The notes beneath the pieces were generated by a model. It was not told the DNA's origin. It saw only the letters and a program-made list of their open reading frames with translations, and did no database searches. Of a stretch of 12,137 nucleotides of DNA, positions 1 through 6,464 are shown one piece after another. The number at the start of each line of letters is the position of its first letter. Position 1 is the stretch's first letter. Origin of the DNA: Pseudomonadota bacterium. Lineage in GTDB: Bacteria; Pseudomonadota; Alphaproteobacteria; Acetobacterales; Acetobacteraceae. The position numbers were made by a program, and so were the translations under genes. The stretch is from contig JAJYAF010000031.1 in the NCBI GenBank assembly GCA_021779655.1, positions 1-12,137 of the forward strand. The letters are read 5' to 3'.

Positions 1-1
1 G

Positions 2-115
2 CTCAATGTCACGCTCAACCAGGAAGACCAGGCCCGGCTCGATAAGATACTCCCCCCGGGAGCCGCGGCGGGAGAGCGCTATGCCGCGCCGCAAATGCAA
101 GCCCTGAATAAATGA
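2..115 (+). CDS. Aldo/keto reductase, C-terminal end (partial)
   Basis: The frame beginning at base 2 is open to a TGA at 113-115 and gives 37 residues ending ...LPPGAAAGERYAAPQMQALNK. The 'PPGAAAGERY' stretch followed by a short helix ending in LN(K/R) is the usual tail of NADP-dependent aldo/keto reductases of the YajO/AKR11-12 type, which reduce aldehydes and ketones in the cytoplasm. The TIM-barrel core and the catalytic Asp-Tyr-Lys-His tetrad lie upstream of the window, so substrate and subfamily cannot be judged. It is on the same strand as ynfA, 69 bp away. The family call rests on the tail only. Confidence 0.6.
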   Translation, partial: LNVTLNQEDQARLDKILPPGAAAGERYAAPQMQALNK

Positions 116-141
116 GCGCTCCGGTCAGCCGCGCCGCAAAT
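83..141. repeat. 14-nt exact direct repeat GCCGCGCCGCAAAT
   Basis: GCCGCGCCGCAAAT occurs at 83-96, inside the last codons of the aldo/keto reductase, and again at 128-141, in the gap before ynfA. The copies are 45 bp apart. This may be a small local duplication or chance in GC-rich DNA; no function is evident. Confidence 0.45.
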
Positions 142-150
142 CTGAGGTCA

Positions 151-178
151 TTGCCGGCCGGGCGCGGCTCACTATAAC
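151..178 (+). promoter_or_regulatory. Candidate sigma70-type promoter of ynfA
   Basis: TTGCCG at 151-156 and TATAAC at 173-178 are separated by 16 bp, matching the sigma70 consensus at 4/6 and 5/6 positions. Transcription would be expected to start about 7 bp after the -10 box, at or next to the GTG at 185. That would produce a leaderless mRNA and fits the absence of any Shine-Dalgarno sequence before that start. Confidence 0.4.
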
Positions 179-184
179 GCGATC

Positions 185-508
185 GTGACCCTCATCGCCT
201 ATATCGGCGCCGCCTTTGCCGAGATTGCCGGTTGCTACGCCTTCTGGGCTTGGCTGCGCCTCGGCAAAACCCCGCTTTGGCTCGTGCCGGGAGCGGCCTG
301 CCTGGCCTTGTTCGCATGGGCGCTGACGCTGGTTGATGCCAGCCAGGCCGGGCGCGCCTACGCGGCTTACGGAGGCGTTTATGTTTCTGCGGCGATTCTC
401 TGGCTCTGGTTTATCGAGGGCGCCAAGCCGGATCGCTGGGATCTCATCGGGGCCGCCGTCACCCTCTGCGGCACCGCCATCATCCTGTGCGGTCCCAGAG
501 CGGCCTAG
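185..508 (+). CDS. ynfA: YnfA family (UPF0060) inner-membrane protein
   Basis: This is a 107-residue, very hydrophobic protein with about four predicted transmembrane helices (roughly 2-22, 30-50, 58-76 and 84-103). The family hallmarks are visible: an N-terminal helix with '[10 protein letters not shown]', a middle '[10 protein letters not shown]' and a final 'P.RWD.IGA..CL.G..I' style helix. Length matches the family norm of about 108. YnfA proteins resemble small multidrug resistance transporters, and some enterobacterial members have been linked to multidrug or dye efflux; a role here is inference only. The start is GTG; an in-frame TGA at 143-145 blocks a much longer protein and no ATG is available. 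No Shine-Dalgarno precedes it, but a -10 box ends 7 bp upstream. Confidence 0.9.
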   Translation: MTLIAYIGAAFAEIAGCYAFWAWLRLGKTPLWLVPGAACLALFAWALTLVDASQAGRAYAAYGGVYVSAAILWLWFIEGAKPDRWDLIGAAVTLCGTAIILCGPRAA

Positions 509-612
509 CCGCCCAGCGCGGTTTGAAATTATCTCCCTCCGCCTGTACACACGGCCTCGACATCACTCCGAAAGCACCGATCCGCGTGGATAAACCGACT
601 TTCTCCGAGCGC

Positions 613-1581
613 ATGGACATATTGGGCGCGGGGCTGCGCTTCGCCGCGAAGGCCATTTTCACCCGCTACACCCCTCTGCTCGCCCAGGTGGTGGTGACGC
701 GGCGCTGTAACCTCGCCTGTGGCTATTGCAATGAATATGACGATGTGTCCGCCCCGGTGCCGCTGGCCGACCTGCTGGCGCGGGTGGACCATCTGGCCGC
801 GCTCGGCACCGCCTCCATCACCTTCACCGGCGGTGAGACCCTGCTCCACCCCGAGCTGGACCAGGCGATCCGCCATGCCCGCCGTAAGGGCATGATTGTC
901 ACCATGATCACCAATGGCTTCAAGCTCTCACGCGGCTGGATCGAGCGGCTGAATGCGGCCAGGCTCCAGGGCATGCAGATCAGCATCGATAACCTCGTGG
1001 CTGACGACGTTTCCATGAAAAGCCTGGGTTCGGTGGAAGGCCGGCTCAAACTGCTGGCCGAGCATGCCCGCTTCAAGGTTAATATCAATTCCGTGCTCGG
1101 CGTGACGGGCGAGCGCACGCAGGATGTGGTGCGGATCGCCGAGACGGCGGCAAAATACGGGTTCCAGCATTCGGTGGGGATGCTGCATGACCATTCCGGC
1201 GCGCTGAAACCGCTGAGCCCGGCGCAGATGGCCGCCTACCGGCAGGTGACGGAGATCTCCCCCTCGCTCGTGCATACGCTGAATTACCGGCTGTTTCAGA
1301 AAAATCTCATGCATGGACGGCCGAACGCCTGGAAATGCCGGGCGGGCGCGCGCTATTTGTATGTGACGGAGGATGGGCGGGTGCATTGGTGCTCCCAGCA
1401 GCGAGGCTACCCGGCAATTCCGTTGCTGCAATATGGGCGTGAGGATATCCGCCGCGAATATCATACCCGTAAGGGCTGTGCACCCAGCTGCACGCTGAGC
1501 TGCGTGCACCAGATGAGTCTGTTCGACGGGTTTCGCGGCAAACAGCGCGAGCCGGACCTCTCCTCCGCCCCGGCGGAGTGA
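613..1581 (+). CDS. Radical SAM protein with SPASM-like C-terminal cysteines
   Basis: A 322-residue protein from the ATG at 613. Cys32, Cys36 and Cys39 form the canonical CxxxCxxC motif (CNLACGYC) that binds the [4Fe-4S] cluster for reductive cleavage of S-adenosylmethionine. 'TGGE' at 72-75 is the SAM-binding GGE motif, and 'SIDN' around 124-127 is the usual core strand. The C-terminus has C242-x12-G-x4-C260, which matches the first half of the SPASM/twitch signature, then Cys289, Cys293 and Cys297, so an auxiliary Fe-S cluster is likely. SPASM proteins often modify peptides or act as sulfatase maturases, but no precursor peptide or partner gene is visible nearby, so the reaction is unknown. 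The frame is open back to 487 (overlapping ynfA) and a GTG at 586 is an alternative start; 613 is chosen because homology-like sequence starts there. No strong Shine-Dalgarno is visible for either start. Confidence 0.8.
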   Translation: MDILGAGLRFAAKAIFTRYTPLLAQVVVTRRCNLACGYCNEYDDVSAPVPLADLLARVDHLAALGTASITFTGGETLLHPELDQAIRHARRKGMIVTMITNGFKLSRGWIERLNAARLQGMQISIDNLVADDVSMKSLGSVEGRLKLLAEHARFKVNINSVLGVTGERTQDVVRIAETAAKYGFQHSVGMLHDHSGALKPLSPAQMAAYRQVTEISPSLVHTLNYRLFQKNLMHGRPNAWKCRAGARYLYVTEDGRVHWCSQQRGYPAIPLLQYGREDIRREYHTRKGCAPSCTLSCVHQMSLFDGFRGKQREPDLSSAPAE

Positions 1582-1784
1582 GCACAGGCCTCAGACCGGG
1601 AATAATTGCTGATGCCGTCTGGGAGTTTATGCGAGTCTGGCTAGCGTCTCGCCATGGGTCATGAACGGCTGCTGTTCAAACAAAGCAACTGCGTCCGATT
1701 CCCGGCCGTCGACGCCTTGATTGCCGAAAAGAAAGCGCTCCGTACACGGCCGTGCTGGCCATGCACGGAATCGCCTCCGGTAGG
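1582..1784. other. Convergent intergenic region
   Basis: About 200 bp between the stop of the + strand radical SAM gene and the stop of the - strand dehydrogenase. A + strand frame from an ATG at 1654 runs to a stop at 1786-1788 (44 codons), but the peptide resembles nothing I recognise, has no Shine-Dalgarno and runs into the opposing gene, so it is not called. The only structured element is the hairpin at 1750-1768. Confidence 0.5.
1750..1768. terminator. Possible terminator hairpin between convergent genes
   Basis: CCGTGC (1750-1755) and GCACGG (1763-1768) form a perfect 6-bp stem with a 7-nt loop, 17 bp past the stop codon of the - strand dehydrogenase. Read on the - strand, a second GC-rich segment and then a T-rich tract (TTTCTTTTC) follow about 20 nt later, so the classical stem-plus-U-run is not met. 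It could help end transcription from either side, but the evidence is weak. Confidence 0.3.
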
Positions 1785-2702
1785 TTAAACCGGATCCCAG
1801 GTGAATATTTCTCCGCTGCGGTCAAGCGGCAGCATGGCGGAGCGCAAGGCCGGGTAGGCATGCTCGGCGATGAGTTGCGGCGTCCAGCCCTCGCTGCGAT
1901 GAATGGAACGCACCGGACGGATCGCGCCCATGAGGAAAATCTCATTAAAGCGCGTGCCGAAGACCTGACCGGTCACATCCTTGGCGGCATCAGAGCAGAG
2001 AAACACCGCCATCGGCGCGTTCTTTTCCGGCGTCATCAGTTTAACTTTCTTCACCCGTTCCTGCTGTTCCGGCGTGTCGGTCGGGATGGATCCGACCATC
2101 CGGCTCCACGCGAAGGGAGCAATGCAGTTCGAGCGGACGTTATAGCGCTTCATGTCAAGCGCGATGGATTTAGACAAGGCGACGATGCCGAGCTTGGCCG
2201 CCGAGTAGTTCGCCTGGCCGAAATTGCCGATCAACCCGGAGGTGCTCGTCATATGCACGTAGGCGCCGGATTCCTGCCGCCGGAAATGCTCAGCCGAGGC
2301 GCGGCTTACGAAGAAGCTGCCATTGAGATGCACCCCGATAACGGCCAGCCAATCGTCCGCCGACATTTTGTGAAAAATAACATCGCGCAGGATGCCCGCA
2401 TTGTTGACGACGATATCGACACGCCCGAAGGAATCCAGTGCCGCCTGAACGATCTTCTGCGCGGAATTCCACTCACTCACGCTCTCGGTGCATACAGCGG
2501 CGCGGCCGCCCAGCTTCTCGATCATCTGCTTGGTTTCCTCCGCTGGAGTTGCGGATTTACCTTCGCCGGTCACCGAGGAACCGATATCGGCAACAATCAC
2601 CGCCGCCCCCTCCTTGGCCATCGCCAAGGCGATCCCCCGGCCGATACCGCCGCCCGCGCCAGTGACAACGGCAACCTTCCCTTCCAACAATGGCTTCGAC
2701 AT
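1785..2702 (-). CDS. SDR, MFE-2-type (3R)-hydroxyacyl-CoA dehydrogenase-like
   Basis: A 305-residue classical short-chain dehydrogenase. The Rossmann motif TGAGGGIG lies at 14-21, NNAG at 100-103, catalytic Ser at 153 or 155, Tyr166 and Lys170 in YSAAK. The ~30-residue insertion after beta-2 and the C-terminal extension (about 250-305, with 'EGWTPQ' and 'EIFTWDPV') resemble the dehydrogenase part of multifunctional enzyme 2 (HSD17B4) and bacterial Hsd4A/ChsB1-type proteins rather than FabG. The expected reaction is NAD-dependent oxidation of (3R)-hydroxyacyl-CoA to 3-ketoacyl-CoA, the step after the hydratase-2 gene at 7610-8467; an action on a hydroxysteroid is the main alternative. The ATG at 2702 is chosen over the upstream TTG at 2708 because AAGGGA sits 6 nt before it. 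It is the last gene of the - strand run, 39-45 bp after the alcohol dehydrogenase. Confidence 0.85.
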   Translation of the reverse strand: MSKPLLEGKVAVVTGAGGGIGRGIALAMAKEGAAVIVADIGSSVTGEGKSATPAEETKQMIEKLGGRAAVCTESVSEWNSAQKIVQAALDSFGRVDIVVNNAGILRDVIFHKMSADDWLAVIGVHLNGSFFVSRASAEHFRRQESGAYVHMTSTSGLIGNFGQANYSAAKLGIVALSKSIALDMKRYNVRSNCIAPFAWSRMVGSIPTDTPEQQERVKKVKLMTPEKNAPMAVFLCSDAAKDVTGQVFGTRFNEIFLMGAIRPVRSIHRSEGWTPQLIAEHAYPALRSAMLPLDRSGEIFTWDPV

Positions 2703-2708
2703 TTGCAA

Positions 2709-2714
2709 TCCCTT
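2709..2714 (-). promoter_or_regulatory. Ribosome binding site fixing the SDR start at 2702
   Basis: AAGGGA on the - strand, 6 nt before the ATG at 2702. The TTG at 2708 directly abuts this element, so initiation at the ATG is favoured. Confidence 0.6.
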
Positions 2715-2747
2715 CTATCTTTCAGACCCGCTAGGGGGTAATCCGCT

Positions 2748-3842
2748 TCAGTTAAAGGAAGTAATCACGCTGCGGGCAATAGCCCCGCCTTTCACTTCTT
2801 CGTAAGCCTCGTTGATCTCGGATATATTTATTTCGCGCGACACCAGATCATCAAGGTTAAACCTCTTTTGCAAATAAAGACCCGCATACATGGGAATATC
2901 ATTTTTTATATTCGTTGAACCCATATATACGCCGCGAAACATTGCTTGGCCAAGAAGGAAGTCCTTAAAGACATTGAAGCTGATCGAGACCTCCGGCGGA
3001 TGGATGCCGACGAGATAAACACCGCCACCGACACGAATCATCTTGGAAGCTTGTTCGGATGCCGATTTCACCCCAACCATTTCAAAGACATGGTCAACGC
3101 CACCCGGGCAGATTTTGCGAACCTGTTCCACCATGTCATTGGCTTTGGCATCAACAAAATCCGTGGCGCCAAATCGATGGGCCAGTTCCTTTTTCTTTGG
3201 TTGCACATCGATTGCTATGATCTTGTTCGCCCCCGCCAGTTTTGCGCCCGATATCGCATTCAAACCGACACCGCCAACACCGATAATCGCCACGTTATCG
3301 CCCGGCTTTGCTTTCGCCGAATTAATAACCGCGCCTGCTCCCGTTATCGTTCCACAGCCGAGAATGGCCGCCCGCGTGAAGGGAACCGATTCCGGAATTT
3401 TTACCAGCTGGTTCTCGTGAATCAAGCTGTACTCGGCAAACGATCCCATCCCAAACACCTGGGTGACTGGTTTTCCGGAACGCGAAAGTCGGGGCGGTTG
3501 ACCTTGTTTCCGGAGATTATCCTCTGGAAACTCACACTGGAAGCTGCGGCCGTTTGTACACGTACGGCAATATCCACAATGGCGAATCAATGAGCCGACC
3601 ACATGGTCGCCAACCGCAAACCCAGACGCATCCGGTCCCAGCTCAACCACCACGCCTGCGAGTTCATGACCAAGAACGGCCGGGAGCGGCGTTCCGAAGT
3701 TTGTTTCGGCGAAATGAAGATCTGAATGGCAAAGCCCCGAGGCTTTGACTTGGACAAAAATTTCACGTCCCCGTGGACGATCGATATCAATGTCCTCGAC
3801 GGCAAATCCGCCTCCAACACGATTTAAGACGGCAGCTTTCAT
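2748..3842 (-). CDS. Zinc-dependent alcohol dehydrogenase, class III-like MDR
   Basis: A 364-residue medium-chain dehydrogenase/reductase. Catalytic zinc ligands are Cys38 (GLCHSD), His59 (GHE) and Cys163; the structural zinc is held by Cys89, Cys92, Cys95 and Cys103. The NAD-binding turn GVGGVG is at 188-193, and Asp212 at the end of the next strand predicts NAD(H) rather than NADP(H). The 'LSRSGKPV...GSFAEYS' segment is typical of class I/III and NDMA-dependent alcohol dehydrogenases. It probably oxidises an alcohol to an aldehyde; one attractive but unproven source is the alcohol released by the monooxygenase-esterase fusion at the right edge. An upstream in-frame TTG (3857) is rejected because GGGAG lies 8 nt before the ATG at 3842. 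Its DNA is clearly less GC-rich than the racemase and acyl-CoA dehydrogenase genes (24/60 G+C over 2881-2940), which may mean separate acquisition. Confidence 0.9.
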   Translation of the reverse strand: MKAAVLNRVGGGFAVEDIDIDRPRGREIFVQVKASGLCHSDLHFAETNFGTPLPAVLGHELAGVVVELGPDASGFAVGDHVVGSLIRHCGYCRTCTNGRSFQCEFPEDNLRKQGQPPRLSRSGKPVTQVFGMGSFAEYSLIHENQLVKIPESVPFTRAAILGCGTITGAGAVINSAKAKPGDNVAIIGVGGVGLNAISGAKLAGANKIIAIDVQPKKKELAHRFGATDFVDAKANDMVEQVRKICPGGVDHVFEMVGVKSASEQASKMIRVGGGVYLVGIHPPEVSISFNVFKDFLLGQAMFRGVYMGSTNIKNDIPMYAGLYLQKRFNLDDLVSREINISEINEAYEEVKGGAIARSVITSFN

Positions 3843-4064
3843 TTGGCGATCTCCCAACCCATATCAAACCACGAAAAATTCACTTGTCTTTTACTATGTC
3901 AGCGGGACGCACGGTTCTCTCAAGCCAAGCCAGAAACATGTATTCAAAAAAGGCCGGTGTGCCAGAGCAGAGAGCGCGTATTGGTGGAGAACACTTTTCC
4001 TTTTGAGCCCCGGCACTAACGGCGTTCGCTATCGTTCCAGCACGCTGAAGCTTTCTTTCCTCGG
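3843..4064 (-). other. Gap before the alcohol dehydrogenase, probable separate promoter
   Basis: A 222-bp AT-richer gap between the acyl-CoA dehydrogenase stop and the alcohol dehydrogenase start, long enough for its own promoter. The best - strand match is weak: TTGAGA and CATAGT with a 19-bp spacer (around 3890-3920). A GC-rich segment followed by six T residues (near 3947-3955) has no convincing stem. No ORF is supported. Confidence 0.3.
3851..3855 (-). promoter_or_regulatory. Ribosome binding site fixing the alcohol dehydrogenase start
   Basis: GGGAG on the - strand, 8 nt upstream of the ATG at 3842. It overlaps the first codons of the longer frame that would begin at TTG 3857, so the shorter protein is preferred. 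Confidence 0.6.
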
Positions 4065-5216
4065 CTAGTCCGGCAGTTCCAGAACTGCCTTGGCAAGGAT
4101 ATTTCGTTGGATCTGGTTTGTACCCCCGTAAATCGTCGCTGGTCGCGCACGGTAAAAGGTTGTTAAAATATCCGCGTTGACATTGCCAATCTGCAGAGGC
4201 CCAACGCTGGCCCCATCGGGCCCGGCTGCTTCAATCGTCAGCTCGGTAATGCGCTGAAACGTCTCGGTCACCCAGACTTTAAGCATCGAAACATCGGCGC
4301 CCAGTGTCTCGCCGCGCTTCAGCTGATCGGCGAAGCGGGTATAAAGCGCCGCATGGTCCTCAACGTCCAGCGCCGCCTGAGCGAAACGATCCCGGAACAC
4401 CCGATCCTCAAAGGCGCCGCGCGCGCGGGCTAGGTTCTCCAGTTGGTTCAGCGCGTTTTGCGCGAGACTTGGCGAGCCGATGAAGATGCGCTCAAAGCTG
4501 AGCAGCGCCTTAGCCATCGTCCAGCCTTTGTTCATCTCGCCGACGAGATTTTCGCGCGGCGCACGCACGTTATCGAAAAACACCTCACAAAATTCGGTTT
4601 CGCCGACAAGCGTCTTGATGGGCCGGATCGTGATCCCGGGCTGGTCCATCCGCGCCAGCAGGAAGCTGATGCCTTGCTGTTTTTTTGGCGCGCTTGGGTC
4701 GGTGCGCACGAGCATAAAAATATCGGTGGCGTCATGTGCCATCGACGTCCAGATCTTCTGGCCGTTAATGACAAACTCACCCCCGTTCAGCACCGCCTGC
4801 GTACGCAAATTGGCGAGATCTGAGCCCGCGCCCGGCTCGGAATAGCCCTGGCACCAAATGGTTTCGTAATTCAGTATCCGAGGCAGCCAGTAATTCTTTT
4901 GCGCCTGTGTGCCGTATCTGATGATCAGCGGGCCGACCATCTGCACACCCATATCCACACCCCGGGTCACCCCGAAGCGCTGTTCTTCATCGTATAGCGC
5001 CAAAAGTTTTGCGGCGTTCAGCCCCATACCGCCATATTCGGCCGGCCATGCCGGGGCAACCCAGCCCTTGGCGCGCAATTTTTCCAGCCAGGGCCGAAGT
5101 TCCTTTACCCGCGGCCGAAGTGCTTTATGGCGCAACGACTCCGGATATTCGGTTTCAAAAAATCGCCGAGCTTCTTGACGAAACTCGGCATCACTCATCG
5201 CATTCCAATCAGCCAT
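4065..5216 (-). CDS. Acyl-CoA dehydrogenase, catalytic subunit of a heteromeric pair
   Basis: A 383-residue acyl-CoA dehydrogenase. 'WCQGYSEPGAGSDL' (121-134) is the FAD/substrate loop, 'GQKIWTS' at 152-158 is the family middle motif, and 'YGGTNQIQRNI' near the end is the C-terminal signature. The MCAD-type catalytic glutamate position in that signature is Gly, so the base is predicted to be Glu242 in 'SFERIFIG', the position used by isovaleryl- and long-chain acyl-CoA dehydrogenases. It lacks the RxQFxxPIGxFQ motif, which the neighbouring gene supplies. Such unlike pairs form alpha2beta2 enzymes (the FadE26-FadE27 and FadE28-FadE29 types) acting on steroid side-chain CoA esters; use of a bulky or branched substrate is inferred. 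It starts inside the stop of the upstream gene (TGATG), so the two are translationally coupled and probably made 1:1. Confidence 0.92.
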   Translation of the reverse strand: MADWNAMSDAEFRQEARRFFETEYPESLRHKALRPRVKELRPWLEKLRAKGWVAPAWPAEYGGMGLNAAKLLALYDEEQRFGVTRGVDMGVQMVGPLIIRYGTQAQKNYWLPRILNYETIWCQGYSEPGAGSDLANLRTQAVLNGGEFVINGQKIWTSMAHDATDIFMLVRTDPSAPKKQQGISFLLARMDQPGITIRPIKTLVGETEFCEVFFDNVRAPRENLVGEMNKGWTMAKALLSFERIFIGSPSLAQNALNQLENLARARGAFEDRVFRDRFAQAALDVEDHAALYTRFADQLKRGETLGADVSMLKVWVTETFQRITELTIEAAGPDGASVGPLQIGNVNADILTTFYRARPATIYGGTNQIQRNILAKAVLELPD

Positions 5217-6346
5217 CAGGCCGCCTCCGCGCGATCACGCGATTCCAGCCAAAGCCGACGGTGATAGACATCGTCCCCCAGCCACGCGGTCAATACCAGT
5301 GCCCGGTTCAAATAAAGCCCGATATCGAATTCATCCGTGTAGCCGACAGCGCCATGAAGCTGAATGGCCTCCCGCGTGATCTTCCGCGCGGCAACACAAC
5401 CCCGTGCCTTGGCCCGGCTGGCCTGACGGGCCCGCTGCCGTGAGTCGTTCGTTTGATCCATGCGCACCAACGCCTCTCGCACACCCGCCGCAGCCACCTC
5501 CTGCATAATGCGGAGGTCCACGGTGCGGTGCTGAATCGCCTGGAAAGCGCCGATGGGTTTATCGAACTGCTCGCGGGTCTTGACGTAGTCCAGCGTGATT
5601 TCAAAAGCGCGCTCACTAAGCCCCACCAGCTCGGCGGCAACAAGAGCGGTCGCCTCGTTCACCGCCTCTCCCAAAGCGGCTTCCACCGCGGCGCCCTCGG
5701 CAAGACGTTCCGCGGGCGTACCTTTGAAGGTGAGTTCCACCATGGCACTGCCATCGGCCTGCGGTCTTTCCTCGGCGGAGAGGTTCGCGGCGCCTTTTTC
5801 CACCAGCGCCAGCACTGGGCCAGCGCCGCCTTCCGCCACGACGAGATAACCCGACGCGCCTCGGCTGCCCACCACCCAGGCCTTGCGGCCATCGAGCTTT
5901 CCATCCGCATAGCGGCAGCTCCGGGTTTCCGCCACACCGCGCGGCCCGCGCTCCTGCCAGGCCGGCGCAAGCACGGAACTCCCGTCCAGCGCCGCGCGAA
6001 GCGCCGCGTGGCCGGGGCAAAGCCGGTACAGCAGCCCGATCGTAAGTCCGCTCATTGCAGCGATGGGTTCCGGCGCAAGCACACGCCCTGCCTCCTCGGC
6101 AACGATGCCCGCCGCAACCAGCCCCATCCCGAGCCCTTGTTGGGCTTCGGGAACCGCCGCGCCAAACGCGCCGGCCTGCGCCAGTTCGCGCATCAGGCCG
6201 GGGTCCCAGCCCTGCGGCGCGCCCCGAAGCTTGCGCGCACGGCCAACCCCGCCCGCCCTGTCGAAAAGGGTGCGAAGACTTTCGCGGAACAGCCGCAACT
6301 CGTCCTGATTTTGAGATATCTTATCGGTGCTGGTCATTTGGCCCAT
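5216..6346 (-). CDS. Acyl-CoA dehydrogenase-like partner subunit, no catalytic Glu
   Basis: A 376-residue acyl-CoA dehydrogenase paralogue. FAD-binding signatures are clear: 'REQFDKPIGAFQAIQH' (258-273) and 'QLHGAVGYTDEFDIG' (329-343). The central beta domain is degenerate: the substrate-loop motif 'SEPxAGSD' is absent (the stretch around 128-145 reads 'PAWQERGPRGVAE'), and no glutamate appears at either usual catalytic position. This matches the non-catalytic subunit of alpha2beta2 acyl-CoA dehydrogenases, which contributes half of the FAD site. It needs the product of 4065-5216, whose start codon overlaps its stop by one base. Two in-frame ATGs (6346 and 6337) are possible; neither has a strong Shine-Dalgarno. 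It is notably rich in Ala and Arg, and its DNA is among the most GC-rich here (41/60 over 5881-5940). Confidence 0.88.
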   Translation of the reverse strand: MGQMTSTDKISQNQDELRLFRESLRTLFDRAGGVGRARKLRGAPQGWDPGLMRELAQAGAFGAAVPEAQQGLGMGLVAAGIVAEEAGRVLAPEPIAAMSGLTIGLLYRLCPGHAALRAALDGSSVLAPAWQERGPRGVAETRSCRYADGKLDGRKAWVVGSRGASGYLVVAEGGAGPVLALVEKGAANLSAEERPQADGSAMVELTFKGTPAERLAEGAAVEAALGEAVNEATALVAAELVGLSERAFEITLDYVKTREQFDKPIGAFQAIQHRTVDLRIMQEVAAAGVREALVRMDQTNDSRQRARQASRAKARGCVAARKITREAIQLHGAVGYTDEFDIGLYLNRALVLTAWLGDDVYHRRLWLESRDRAEAA

Positions 6347-6424
6347 CTTTTTCGTTGTGAATGGCTTCGGAATACAAACGCTCCGCAGACGGTTTAGATC
6401 CCGCCTCCTGGCCGCGCCTATAAA

Positions 6425-6447
6425 ATTATAATAATCATTAGGCTAAT
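6425..6447 (-). promoter_or_regulatory. AT-rich island with palindrome, candidate promoter/operator
   Basis: The 118-bp gap before the acyl-CoA dehydrogenase pair contains an AT-rich island in otherwise GC-rich DNA. On the - strand TATAAT lies at 6430-6425, about 80 bp before the start codon at 6346. Just upstream is a perfect 11-bp palindrome, ATTAG-G-CTAAT (6437-6447), in what would be the spacer, as expected for a repressor operator. No good -35 hexamer is present at 16-18 bp. It does not match the KstR or KstR2 operator patterns I know. Confidence 0.3.
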
Positions 6448-6464
6448 CCTCCCTCCGGCCAGCG

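Noticed and set aside
523..551. TTGAAA-17 bp-TACACA as a promoter for the radical SAM gene
   Set aside because: The -10 box matches only 3 of 6 consensus bases; too weak to call as a feature.
487..612. N-terminal extension of the radical SAM protein overlapping ynfA
   Set aside because: The extra 42 residues look non-conserved and would require overlap with the end of ynfA; the ATG at 613 (or GTG at 586) is more reasonable.
1654..1788. 44-codon + strand frame in the convergent gap
   Set aside because: No Shine-Dalgarno, no recognisable similarity, and its stop overlaps the opposing gene's stop codon; probably chance or decayed sequence.
1752..2741. Long + strand open frame (329 codons) opposite the MFE-2-type SDR
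   Set aside because: It is the antisense of a dehydrogenase with full catalytic motifs; its translation is rich in His and Arg with no domain, as expected for a GC-rich shadow frame.
5453..6397. Long + strand open frame (314 codons) opposite the second acyl-CoA dehydrogenase
   Set aside because: Shadow of a clearly recognisable coding sequence; low-complexity Arg/His/Ala-rich translation, no recognisable motif.
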